A stretch of 60,218 nucleotides of DNA from Gemmatimonadota bacterium (lineage in GTDB: Bacteria > JAAXHH01): contig VXWP01000030.1 in assembly GCA_009835325.1 (NCBI GenBank), forward strand, positions 1 through 60,218, given 5' to 3'. Positions 43,967-52,317 of this stretch are shown piece by piece; within the stretch, counting starts at the first letter, position 1, and the number at the start of each line of letters is the position of its first letter. A program made the translations under genes and the position numbers. The notes beneath the pieces are model-generated. The model was given only the letters and a program-made list of their open reading frames with translations, was not told the DNA's origin and made no database searches.

Positions 43967-44974
43967 ATGAACGAACCGGAGAATCCGATCGGCAGTGGTG
44001 TCGAACTGGACCTCGTCCCGGTCGCCTGCGCGATGTGCGGGGGTTCGGAGACGAAACCGCGTCCGGTCTTCGAGGGATACGACTACGAGTACCGCACCTG
44101 CGACAACCGGTTCCGGTTCGTCGCGTGCTCGGACTGCGGACACGTGTACCTGTCGCCGAGGGTCCGGATGGAGGACATAGACCGGATTTATCCGCGCGAC
44201 TATGTTGTACGTGTCACGGAAATCGAGTACCCTGCGTTCGCTCCGTTCAGGTGGTTGAAACTCAACGTACTTGACCGGGGATGGAACAAGAAGGTGATCG
44301 CGAATCTCCGACCCGAATCACGGGTGCTGGACATCGGCGCGGGATTCGGCGGGAACCTGACCTACCTGGCGGGACTTGCGCCTTTTCCGCTCCAACTTTC
44401 CGCCAATGACCTCAAGTTCGAGCCCGAAGCCCGGTCATTCCTTGTCGATCGCGGCGTGACGCTTATCGAAGGACCGGTCGAGGAGGTACAGTGCGAGGAA
44501 CGGTTCGATGCCATCATCTGCCAACAGGTCATCGAACACGTGGTCGATCCCCGCCGGCTGGTCCGATGGATTTCGGATCATCTCGCGCCGGGAGGCGTCG
44601 TTTATCTTGAAACGCCCGATCTGCATGGCCTGTCCCGGTACATCTTCAAGAACCACTGGCTGGCGCTTCACACCCCAAGACACTTTCATTTGTTCTCTCG
44701 CAAGGCTCTCACGGCCTGCGTGCGTGGATGTGACCTGGAGATCGCTTTCCACGGCGCCATCGTCGAAGCGAGTCATTGGCCGGGAAGCCTCCGCATCAAG
44801 CTGGGCATGGAACCCCATGCGCCTCGCTCGACCGGCTGGTTGTATAGCCTACTGAGCTATGACAACTTTTTTACCAAGTGCGTAAGTTGCATGATCGATC
44901 TGTCGGCCATCATGCTGGGGCTGTCCACGGTGAGCCAGGCACTGATCGCGCGTAAACCGGCGACGGCGGCATGA
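43967..44974 (+). CDS. Class I SAM-dependent methyltransferase with N-terminal zinc ribbon
   Basis: The 335-residue protein has a zinc-ribbon-like start with two Cys pairs (CAMCGG at about 18 and CSDCGH at about 50). The methyltransferase core has VLDIGAGFGGNLTYLAG (SAM motif I) and FDAIICQQVIEHVVDPRRLV, and the protein ends with a helical region. This architecture is common among methyltransferases of polysaccharide and natural-product clusters. The start ATG at 43967 is chosen over a TTG two codons earlier. It is convergent with the aldolase gene and near the glycosyltransferase genes, so a surface sugar is a plausible substrate. Confidence 0.78.
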   Translation: MNEPENPIGSGVELDLVPVACAMCGGSETKPRPVFEGYDYEYRTCDNRFRFVACSDCGHVYLSPRVRMEDIDRIYPRDYVVRVTEIEYPAFAPFRWLKLNVLDRGWNKKVIANLRPESRVLDIGAGFGGNLTYLAGLAPFPLQLSANDLKFEPEARSFLVDRGVTLIEGPVEEVQCEERFDAIICQQVIEHVVDPRRLVRWISDHLAPGGVVYLETPDLHGLSRYIFKNHWLALHTPRHFHLFSRKALTACVRGCDLEIAFHGAIVEASHWPGSLRIKLGMEPHAPRSTGWLYSLLSYDNFFTKCVSCMIDLSAIMLGLSTVSQALIARKPATAA

Positions 44975-45047
44975 CGGACGCGAGACCGCTGGAGCGCCGA
45001 GGTGCCGTGGAACCGCGTCATCCGGTGCCAGGTACGAAGCCCGGTTT

Positions 45048-45827
45048 CTAGTCCCGCAGAAAATCCAACGCTTCCACAGCCCGCCGGAGCCCGTCCTTCA
45101 ACACCGGCTCGTCGCCTCCCACAAGCAGCAGTCGCACGCCTTCTTCCACCTGCCTGAGGACGTTCTCCTCGTCATCCATGGAACCGAGCAGGGGATGGCC
45201 CACGGGCTTTCCCGTTCGCTGTCCGGCTTCCCGCACGCGGCGGAGCGCGCCTAAGTATTTCGGATGATCGAACCGGAAAGGGATGCCAAGAGAAATGCAC
45301 AGGTCCACCGGACCCACGATACAGCCGTCCACGCCCTCAACGGCCATGATGCTGTCGATGTGCTCGACCGCTTCGGCCGACTCGATGATCGGTACATACA
45401 TTACCACGTCGTCAATCTCAGCGGTGTATTCCTTCTCGAACAGCCCGTAGCCCGCGGCACGGTGAGGACCCCATCCCCGGGAGCCGCGCGGCGGATAGCG
45501 GCAGGCATCGGCGCCCAGTTTCGCCTCCTCCGGTGTGTTTACGAAGGGGACGACGATACCCATGGCGCCCATGTCGAGGTACAGCTTGATCAGGTCGGGA
45601 TCGGTGCGGGTGATCCGGACGACCGGCGTGGCCGGCGTGCAGCCCGCCGCCTGGATCTGGGCCTGGACGGTCACCGGCGTCTGCGGCGCGTGTTCCGTGT
45701 CGATCAGGATCCAGTCGAACCCGGCCAGGCCGGCCAGTTCCGCGATGGCGGGGGACCCGAATCGAAGTTGAATCCCGAAGGCGGGCTTCCCTTCGTCCAG
45801 CAGGTTCTTGAGTCGACTGTTCATCAT
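45048..45827 (-). CDS. HpcH/HpaI-family aldolase
   Basis: The 259-residue class II pyruvate aldolase carries out retro-aldol cleavage of 2-keto-3-deoxy or hydroxy acids into pyruvate (or oxaloacetate) and an aldehyde. Motifs are DWILIDTEHAPQT with the catalytic histidine, GAMGIVVPFVNTPEEAK, PIIESAEAVEHID and GCIVGPVDLCISLG with metal and substrate residues. Its ATG overlaps the stop of the PhyH gene by 4 bp. The open frame extends far upstream inside that gene but this is not coding. Citrate-lyase beta relatives are the alternative; the motif set fits HpcH/HpaI better. Confidence 0.85.
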   Translation of the reverse strand: MMNSRLKNLLDEGKPAFGIQLRFGSPAIAELAGLAGFDWILIDTEHAPQTPVTVQAQIQAAGCTPATPVVRITRTDPDLIKLYLDMGAMGIVVPFVNTPEEAKLGADACRYPPRGSRGWGPHRAAGYGLFEKEYTAEIDDVVMYVPIIESAEAVEHIDSIMAVEGVDGCIVGPVDLCISLGIPFRFDHPKYLGALRRVREAGQRTGKPVGHPLLGSMDDEENVLRQVEEGVRLLLVGGDEPVLKDGLRRAVEALDFLRD

Positions 45828-46621
45828 GATTCGTCGGTGACCATGTCCTGATAATAACCCAGTTCGAGAAGGCGGTCCAGCCATCGCCTCCGCTTCGGAC
45901 TGCGATCCGGATTTGTGAGCCAGTACGGGTCGACCGGCGGATCGTTCGGACGATTGTACTTGGCGGTGGCCTTGCTGTTGTTCGCCCCCTGATCCCTCGT
46001 GGTTTCGATTTCCTCGGGCGTCCTCGGATTGTTGTAGTATACGCAGGTGCACATGCGCCGGTCGCTTGAGCCCCCGTAGCTGGCGTGCCACAACCGAAGG
46101 TCGAATCCCACCACGTCGCCCGGTTCCGAGTCGCAGACGAAACAGGGCACTTCCTTGTGGCGGTCGAATTCGGAAATGAACCGTCTCAGCTCGCCGTGAA
46201 TGGGGTCGCGGTGCGATCCCGGGATGACGCGCAGCGCTCCGGTTTCCGGTCCAACGGGTTGCAGGTAGAATGCGAACTTGATGCCGTACTGGTGGATGCT
46301 GTGGGTATCCGGATGCCATCCCGTGTTGCCCACGTAACGGTTCGCGTCGGTGGCGATGCCCAGCGCATCCTCGCCGTAGAGTTGTTCGGCGACTCCACAG
46401 AGCCGGGGATCCTCCAGCAGGCTCGCGAAGAAGGGCGTGGATTTCCCCATCATCGTGACCCAGTGGCGGACCGTGCCGTCGAAGGGCATGTGACGATAGG
46501 CTGCTTTCAGGCCGTGGTCGAACTCCTTGTTGATCACGGCCAGTTCATCCGGCGTGAAGACCTGCCGAAGGACGACAAACCCAAAGGTCTTGAAGTGAAG
46601 GTACTGCTGTTCCGTCAGCAT
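45824..46621 (-). CDS. Phytanoyl-CoA dioxygenase (PhyH) family protein
   Basis: The 265-residue Fe(II)/2-oxoglutarate-dependent oxygenase has HxD in WHPDTHSIHQYG, the distal histidine in LRLWHASYGG, and the following arginines (SDRRMCTC) for the cosubstrate. The start is the ATG at 46621, with GGGAGGAAG 8 bases before it. The coupled aldolase downstream suggests hydroxylation followed by carbon-carbon cleavage of a small acid; that is inference. PhyH proteins are abundant and diverse in marine and sponge-associated bacteria, and substrate prediction is not possible. Confidence 0.85.
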   Translation of the reverse strand: MLTEQQYLHFKTFGFVVLRQVFTPDELAVINKEFDHGLKAAYRHMPFDGTVRHWVTMMGKSTPFFASLLEDPRLCGVAEQLYGEDALGIATDANRYVGNTGWHPDTHSIHQYGIKFAFYLQPVGPETGALRVIPGSHRDPIHGELRRFISEFDRHKEVPCFVCDSEPGDVVGFDLRLWHASYGGSSDRRMCTCVYYNNPRTPEEIETTRDQGANNSKATAKYNRPNDPPVDPYWLTNPDRSPKRRRWLDRLLELGYYQDMVTDES

Positions 46622-46654
46622 GAGGACTTCCTCCCTCATCGGTGATTGGGACGC

Positions 46655-47368
46655 CTATAGCCGGCGAATCAGGCGCTGCAGGCGCAACCACCAGACGATC
46701 CAGACCGCCTCGTTGATCACACCCTGGGAGAGTTTCGAGGTACCCGATCGCCGGTCTACGAAAATAATGGGGATTTCACGCATCCGATATCCCTTTCGCC
46801 AGCACCGGAAGTTCATCTCGATCTGGAACGCATACCCGTCGGACCGGACATTATCGAGATCGATCTTCTCCAGCACTTCACGCCGGAAGCACTTGAATCC
46901 CGACGTGGTGTCCCGGATCGTCATGCCCGTGACCACGCGGGTATAGATATTGGCGAAATAGCTCAGTAATAGCCGGGACATGGGCCAGTTCACCACGTTG
47001 ATGCCGCTGATGTACCGGGATCCGATCACGACGTCACAGGACGCGATCTCTTCGATGAACTTAGGGATCATGGCGGGATCGTGGGAAAAGTCCGCATCCA
47101 TCTCGAAAACGCAGTCCACGTCCTGCTGGATAGCGTGCTTGAATCCCGCCACGTAGGCCGAGCCCAACCCAAGCTTTTTGGGCCGATGCAGGACGCTGAT
47201 CCGTTCGTTCTCCGCAGCCAGTTTATCGGCCAGCCTCCCCGTCCCGTCCGGCGAGTTGTCATCCACCACGAGCACCCGGATATCCGGTCCGAGCGCCATC
47301 AGTTCGGGCAGAAGCCGCCGGATGTTGTCGAATTCGTTGTAGGTGGGGACGATGATCAGGGATTTCAT
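46655..47368 (-). CDS. Polyprenol monophosphomannose synthase-like glycosyltransferase (GT2)
   Basis: The 237-residue GT-A enzyme resembles dolichol-phosphate mannose synthase without the membrane anchor. It has LIIVPTYNEFDNIRRLL, VVDDNSPDGTG, the metal-binding MDADFSHDP, VIGSRYISG and the conserved DTTSGFKCFRREVLE. It would load mannose or glucose onto a polyprenyl phosphate at the inner membrane. The following YfhO-type membrane protein is a known user-type partner for such lipid-linked sugars, which fits the order. Confidence 0.88.
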   Translation of the reverse strand: MKSLIIVPTYNEFDNIRRLLPELMALGPDIRVLVVDDNSPDGTGRLADKLAAENERISVLHRPKKLGLGSAYVAGFKHAIQQDVDCVFEMDADFSHDPAMIPKFIEEIASCDVVIGSRYISGINVVNWPMSRLLLSYFANIYTRVVTGMTIRDTTSGFKCFRREVLEKIDLDNVRSDGYAFQIEMNFRCWRKGYRMREIPIIFVDRRSGTSKLSQGVINEAVWIVWWLRLQRLIRRL

Positions 47369-47379
47369 GGTCTTCTGTA

Positions 47380-47423
47380 GGTTTCCAGTTGGTTTCCGGT
47401 CGGTAGCTGGTCGGTTTCAGGTC
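47380..47423 (-). repeat. 11-bp tandem repeat, four copies
   Basis: On the plus strand GGTTTCCAGTT, GGTTTCCGGTC, GGTAGCTGGTC and GGTTTCAGGTC follow one another without gaps between the glycosyltransferase start and the YfhO stop at 47417. It resembles minisatellite DNA rather than a terminator or promoter. Confidence 0.7.
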
Positions 47424-49876
47424 CGGGTTTTCAGGCTATTTCTGACTTGCATGGCACCTGCGGCGATCAAACCGGCCAGCACCAGTGCGCTGGCGATCCG
47501 GCTCACCAGGTGGCCCGCAGTGAAGCTCGCCGGCTGGAACTTCATGACCACTTCGTGCTGACCCTCCGGGACGGTCACCGAGCGAAGCACGTAGTTAGTC
47601 TTGAGTATCTCGGCAGGTTGACCGTCCATCGTGGCCTGCCACCCGGCTGGATAGTAGATCTCGCTCAGTACCAGCAGACAAGGCGCGGCCGCATCCACGG
47701 CCATCTCGATGCGGTGCGGCGTGTGAAGCGTGATCTCCACGGTCGAATTACCCAGCGGGCCGAGCCGCTCCGCGACGGGTTTCTCCAGGATCGCGTATTC
47801 GCCGGGGCGGAACCCGGGATCTCTTATCGCTTCGAAGATGGCGTCCTTCTCGGTAATGACGCGCACGCTGTCCACCAGGAAGGCCCTCGGCAGGGCGGTC
47901 TCGTTCCGGTAGAGGTAACCGCCTACGGACTCGACCACGGGGGTAAGTCCCTCAGCCTGAAAAGGTTGCGCGGAAACCAGGTACCGGGTGTTCAGCATGT
48001 TCAGCACCGGAAAGGAATTGAACCCGACCTGGTCCATGAGTTCCTGGTAGACCCCCAGCTTCGCCGCGTGGTAGCCTCCGATAGTGGAGATGCCGAAGTA
48101 GCCGTACTCATTCGAAGAAAATGCGGAGAGCGGCAGGAGGCGATAGGGGTCGGGATCGTCTTTCAATGCCTTCACCACCTCGGTTTCCCGGGCGGCATAG
48201 TAGGCCTCGATCTGCGCGGGATCATCCTCAGGGTTCACAATCCGCGAGGCTACGAGCAAAAGATCGACGACGACCAGGGCGCACAATCCCGCGGCCAACA
48301 GCCTGGGGCTCGACTTGCGGGTTGCATAGATCAATGCGGACGCCGCGCAAAGCAACAGTACCATGATCCACAGGTCGCCCATGAGCCGATAGAAACGCAT
48401 GGCATTGACCCCGGCATGGTATTCGGCGTTGTTCACCATGGCGCTGCGTGCACCGTGGGCCGCGTCGGCATCTGTGTATACGCCCGTCATGAAGGACTGG
48501 AAGGAGGATTCGAACACGGTCAGCGCCAGGACGAGCAGCAGAACCCCGCCGGCAACGACGCACAGCCTTTTCGCGAAACGCCCAAGCATGTCTTTGCCCG
48601 CCCGCATACGCTCGACCAGCGCATGCACGCCGTAACCGGCAAGAAGCGCAACGGCGAACTGCGACAGGACCAGGATCATGACGGGCGCGCGGAACTTGCC
48701 GAAGAAGGGGACGAAGTGGAGCATGACGTAGGATACGGGCGGCAGGTGCCGTCCGAAAGATACCAGGAGGGCCAGGACTGCCGCGATGACCAGGAAAAGG
48801 GTCATGCGCGATCTGTTCAGCACGATGCCCGCCACGGCCAGGACGACGACCACGATGCCCAGGTAGTTCGGGAAATCCGTAAAGGGCATGTCGCCCCAGT
48901 AAAGAGGACCGCCGAAACCCGCAAAGGAAGGGATGATGAAGGTCAGGATTTCAACCGGCGGGAAAGACCAGCTCGTAGCGAAGGGCACGTTCACGTCGCT
49001 GCCCCCCACGGAAAGGCCGCGGGCGGAGTGCTGCGCGTATTCCTGCATGGGAAAGACCAGCACGGCCGCGACGGTAATGGCCAGCACGACGCCGCCGGCG
49101 AACAGCACGGATTTCCTGACAATCTGGCCTGCGGACGTTTTGTCTCGCAAGTCGTTCACGACCGCGTAAACGGCGTACAGGCCGATCAACATGGCCGTGT
49201 AGAAGGCAATCTGGGGATGGAATGAACTCAGCTGGGAGCCCAGGGCCGCACCGAGCAATACCATGTCGAAGGGCCGTCCGCGGTCAAAGACGCGGTACGC
49301 GGCCAGGAAGACCAGGGGGACGTGCATGAAGCAGATGAACCGGTTGGCGTGTTCCGTGGCCATCATGTGGGTGGAAAAGACGAAGGCCGTGGCCGCGATG
49401 AAAGATGCGGGCCTGGAGAGCGACAAGGTACGCGCCAATAAAAACATGGAAACCGCGCCGAGGAGCAGGTGAAAGAAGAAGCGGCCGTGCAGCGCGCTGA
49501 TGAGCCGGTCCGGCAGGACGGCATTGATCAGGGCTTCGTAACTGTACTGTAGATGGTGATATGTGCCGCTGGCCTGGAAGGGCATGCCGCCGAAGATGTG
49601 GGGGTACCAGAGCGGCGTTTCGTCATACGCTTCTTCGAAATCCTGCGCGAAACGATCGAAGGGTATGGCCTGGCCGACGAAATCGGGCCGGATATCCACC
49701 TTGCCCTCGATGATGTAGCCGCGATACACGAAGACGGCAAGCACCGCGATGGCAAGACACAGCAGGACATCCTGAAGGTACGGATTCGGGCCTCCCACCG
49801 TACGATCCCGCTGGCTTCCATCCCGCCCTCGGACTCTGCGCTGTTCAGATCGTGGTTGAGTTCGGCGTTTCGCCAT
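47417..49876 (-). CDS. YfhO-family multi-spanning membrane protein
   Basis: The 819-residue protein has a basic N-terminal tail, about twelve helices (from LLCLAIAVLAVFVYRGYIIE at about 38-58) and extracytoplasmic loops. A C-terminal region of about 230 residues is outside the membrane, and a last helix sits at about 785-810. The early loop with LWYPHIFGGMPFQASG is typical of YfhO proteins, a GT-C-like family in which Gram-positive members glycosylate teichoic acids using lipid-linked sugars. The polyprenol-phosphate sugar synthase next to it fits such a role. Target is unknown. Confidence 0.82.
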   Translation of the reverse strand: MAKRRTQPRSEQRRVRGRDGSQRDRTVGGPNPYLQDVLLCLAIAVLAVFVYRGYIIEGKVDIRPDFVGQAIPFDRFAQDFEEAYDETPLWYPHIFGGMPFQASGTYHHLQYSYEALINAVLPDRLISALHGRFFFHLLLGAVSMFLLARTLSLSRPASFIAATAFVFSTHMMATEHANRFICFMHVPLVFLAAYRVFDRGRPFDMVLLGAALGSQLSSFHPQIAFYTAMLIGLYAVYAVVNDLRDKTSAGQIVRKSVLFAGGVVLAITVAAVLVFPMQEYAQHSARGLSVGGSDVNVPFATSWSFPPVEILTFIIPSFAGFGGPLYWGDMPFTDFPNYLGIVVVVLAVAGIVLNRSRMTLFLVIAAVLALLVSFGRHLPPVSYVMLHFVPFFGKFRAPVMILVLSQFAVALLAGYGVHALVERMRAGKDMLGRFAKRLCVVAGGVLLLVLALTVFESSFQSFMTGVYTDADAAHGARSAMVNNAEYHAGVNAMRFYRLMGDLWIMVLLLCAASALIYATRKSSPRLLAAGLCALVVVDLLLVASRIVNPEDDPAQIEAYYAARETEVVKALKDDPDPYRLLPLSAFSSNEYGYFGISTIGGYHAAKLGVYQELMDQVGFNSFPVLNMLNTRYLVSAQPFQAEGLTPVVESVGGYLYRNETALPRAFLVDSVRVITEKDAIFEAIRDPGFRPGEYAILEKPVAERLGPLGNSTVEITLHTPHRIEMAVDAAAPCLLVLSEIYYPAGWQATMDGQPAEILKTNYVLRSVTVPEGQHEVVMKFQPASFTAGHLVSRIASALVLAGLIAAGAMQVRNSLKTRT

Positions 49877-49885
49877 AGATGTCCT

Positions 49886-50806
49886 TCAAATTCTCGAGTT
49901 GATCGGAAAGACGAACCCTTCCCGGATCCCTCGATGGAGCGCATCCAGGTGGACCCACCTGCGATGGAAGATCAAAATAGCCGCCGGCCGAAGATAACGA
50001 TACAGAAAAAGGTAAGGTATAAACGCGCATACAAACAGCAGACGCGGAATGTGTTTCCTTGCGAACACAATCCTGCTGCGCACCATGTGTTGCATATAGA
50101 AAGGACTACCGAAACCGGCTGTTCGCGACCCCCTGTGGTGGACAACGGCTCCTGGAGCTAAAAGCAGTCTGTAACCGGCCTCCCGCGCCTTCATTCCCCA
50201 GTCGAAGTCTTCGAAATAGCAAAAATAGTCCTCATCCATTAGTCCGATCTTCTCCAGGACGGTGCGCTTGACGAGGAGCGCCGTTCCCGTAACGTAGGGC
50301 ATTTCGCCGGGATTATCGTACTGGCCGCGGTCCACTTTTCCGTGACCCAGAAGAAACCCCTGCGCCAGCCAGGGTATCGTTCGCGTACCGGCCGAGTCGA
50401 GAATGTTTTCCTTTCCGTACTGGTAGATCTTAGGACCCACCATGCCGATATCATCGGATTGTTCCGCCGTTGCGACGAGTAATTCCAGTACATCGGGCTC
50501 CACGACCGTGTCGTTGTTCAGCAGGAACACGTAGTCTGTGTTCGCTGTAAGTGCGTGGAGCATACCCTGGTTACTGCCACGAGCGAATCCCAGGTTTATA
50601 TCGTTGCGGATGAGTTCGACCGGAATCTTCCGGCCGCTCCATCGCTCGATGGCGTCCGTTGACCCGTCGTTTGATCCATTATCCACGACAACGATTGAGA
50701 ATCTTGGGTAGGTCACTCGCGCCAGGGATTCCAGGCACACCAGCGAATCCACTACGCGGCCGTAGTTGACTATGACGATCGTTACGTGGGGCTCGGGAGG
50801 ATTCAT
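49886..50806 (-). CDS. Glycosyltransferase family 2, rhamnosyltransferase-like
   Basis: The 306-residue protein has VTIVIVNYGRVVDSLVCLESL, VVVDNGSNDGSTD, the metal-binding LLNNDTVVEP and a C-terminal acceptor region with YFEDFDWGMKAREAGYR. This is the pattern of WbbL/RfbF-type transferases that build O-antigen or capsule chains. A C-terminal hydrophobic stretch (about 255-275) may anchor it. The flippase gene lies 9 bp upstream and YfhO 9 bp downstream. Confidence 0.87.
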   Translation of the reverse strand: MNPPEPHVTIVIVNYGRVVDSLVCLESLARVTYPRFSIVVVDNGSNDGSTDAIERWSGRKIPVELIRNDINLGFARGSNQGMLHALTANTDYVFLLNNDTVVEPDVLELLVATAEQSDDIGMVGPKIYQYGKENILDSAGTRTIPWLAQGFLLGHGKVDRGQYDNPGEMPYVTGTALLVKRTVLEKIGLMDEDYFCYFEDFDWGMKAREAGYRLLLAPGAVVHHRGSRTAGFGSPFYMQHMVRSRIVFARKHIPRLLFVCAFIPYLFLYRYLRPAAILIFHRRWVHLDALHRGIREGFVFPINSRI

Positions 50807-50815
50807 GTATAAGGA

Positions 50816-52279
50816 TCAGTCCGTCGTTCGAAGGGGAACGCCCATCTTCCTCGCCAGGCCCCGAACGTAAACCTTCTCCGGCTCCTCCAACAAGGAAAAC
50901 GCGTACCAGAGGTAGGCGACGGCGCCCAGAATGGCCAGGGCGGCACTGACCTCGACCCGGTCGAAGGTCCAACGGACCGCGCCGAAGAAGACCGCCGAGA
51001 TGGTGATGAGGATGACATAAGGTTTCCAGGGGAGGAGCGCACTTACGGGTTGCTTCAGCAGCCGCGCGTAACGGGCCAGGTAGTAGATCCATCCCGCGGC
51101 GGTCCCGCACAGGGTGGCCAGGGCCGCGCCCCACAGGCCGAAGGCCTCGATGAACACCAGGTTGCCCGCGACATTGACGATCAGCATGGCGGTCGCGGCC
51201 TGGACGATGATCGCGTTCCGGTTGAGCGCCCGGGCGAGGACGTCCGGGCTGTTGAAGCGGAGCAGGAGGAGCAGCGCGTAGATGCCCAGGACCCTGTGGC
51301 CTTCGAAGTAGGCGTCCGGTAGTATGAGGCGGTACAGCACGTCGGAGAAGAGAAAGACGAAGATCCCCGCGGGGACGATGGCGATCATGCCGTACCTGGA
51401 GCACTTGCGCCACAGGGCCGCCATGGACGGATGATCGCCGGCTTCGGCGTATCCCACGTAGGTGGAAAAGAACACGGAACCGAACACGCTCATCAGGATG
51501 CCTGCAATGGGCAGTTCGATGGCCGACACGCTGTAGATCGCGAAGCTGGAGGCGCCCAGGAAGGCGCTGATCATGATCTTGTCCAGGCTCCCGTTGATGA
51601 AGGGGATGAACCCCGCGACGCCCAGCCCGAAGGCGTAGCGGTACTGGGCCCGGTTCTCTATGCCCCGGAGCCGGAAGGAAAGCAGCTTCCTGCTTAGCAG
51701 GACGAGTCCGTAGAGCAGGGACTGGATGCCTTCCAGGACGACGATCAGCAGGATGAGCGGGTAGATGGCCGCGATCAGGCCCGAGAACAGCGCGCCGGCG
51801 ATGGCCAGGATGCGCAGGAGGTACTGGAACACGCGCAGGACGCTGGCGGCGGCCGTGTGGCCGCTTCCGACCAGGGCGTTGTGGGCGGTCATGTTGACGA
51901 ACAGGAACAGGGCGATCAGGAGATAGGCGCCGATCTCCCGGAGATAGGGACCCAGTTCCGTGTGGATGAGCACATAGGGGTCGAGCACGCCTTCGAAGAG
52001 CAGGAGGAGGACCAGGAAGATCAGCGCGCAGCTGGCCAGGGTGTTCCCCACGTACCTGCGGGCGTCCGGGGCGTATTTTCCCGAAATGAAGAAGAAGACG
52101 CTCTCGATCAGTCCGGTGGCGAACAGGTAGGCGAATCCGGCCGCCAGGATGCCATAGCGGTAGGGCGCCAGGTATTCCGGGTCGAAGAAATGGGCGATGA
52201 CGATCGACTGGAATACCTGCAGCACGCTCGCGATGAGCAGCGCGGCATAGAGTATGACGGCGGCGCTTCGTTTTGACAT
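50816..52279 (-). CDS. Polysaccharide flippase (Wzx-like, MATE/MOP superfamily)
   Basis: The 487-residue membrane protein has about 14 helices in the polysaccharide-transport pattern: a first pair at about 8-50, then regular pairs up to the C-terminus. There are no nucleotide motifs. Members flip undecaprenyl-linked oligosaccharides across the inner membrane. Adjacent glycosyltransferases support this. The start ATG at 52279 lies 38 bp beyond the aminotransferase stop on the same strand. Confidence 0.85.
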   Translation of the reverse strand: MSKRSAAVILYAALLIASVLQVFQSIVIAHFFDPEYLAPYRYGILAAGFAYLFATGLIESVFFFISGKYAPDARRYVGNTLASCALIFLVLLLLFEGVLDPYVLIHTELGPYLREIGAYLLIALFLFVNMTAHNALVGSGHTAAASVLRVFQYLLRILAIAGALFSGLIAAIYPLILLIVVLEGIQSLLYGLVLLSRKLLSFRLRGIENRAQYRYAFGLGVAGFIPFINGSLDKIMISAFLGASSFAIYSVSAIELPIAGILMSVFGSVFFSTYVGYAEAGDHPSMAALWRKCSRYGMIAIVPAGIFVFLFSDVLYRLILPDAYFEGHRVLGIYALLLLLRFNSPDVLARALNRNAIIVQAATAMLIVNVAGNLVFIEAFGLWGAALATLCGTAAGWIYYLARYARLLKQPVSALLPWKPYVILITISAVFFGAVRWTFDRVEVSAALAILGAVAYLWYAFSLLEEPEKVYVRGLARKMGVPLRTTD

Positions 52280-52317
52280 GGGCCCGTCAGGCGGTGGGCC
52301 TGCACCGGCGGGTAGGC

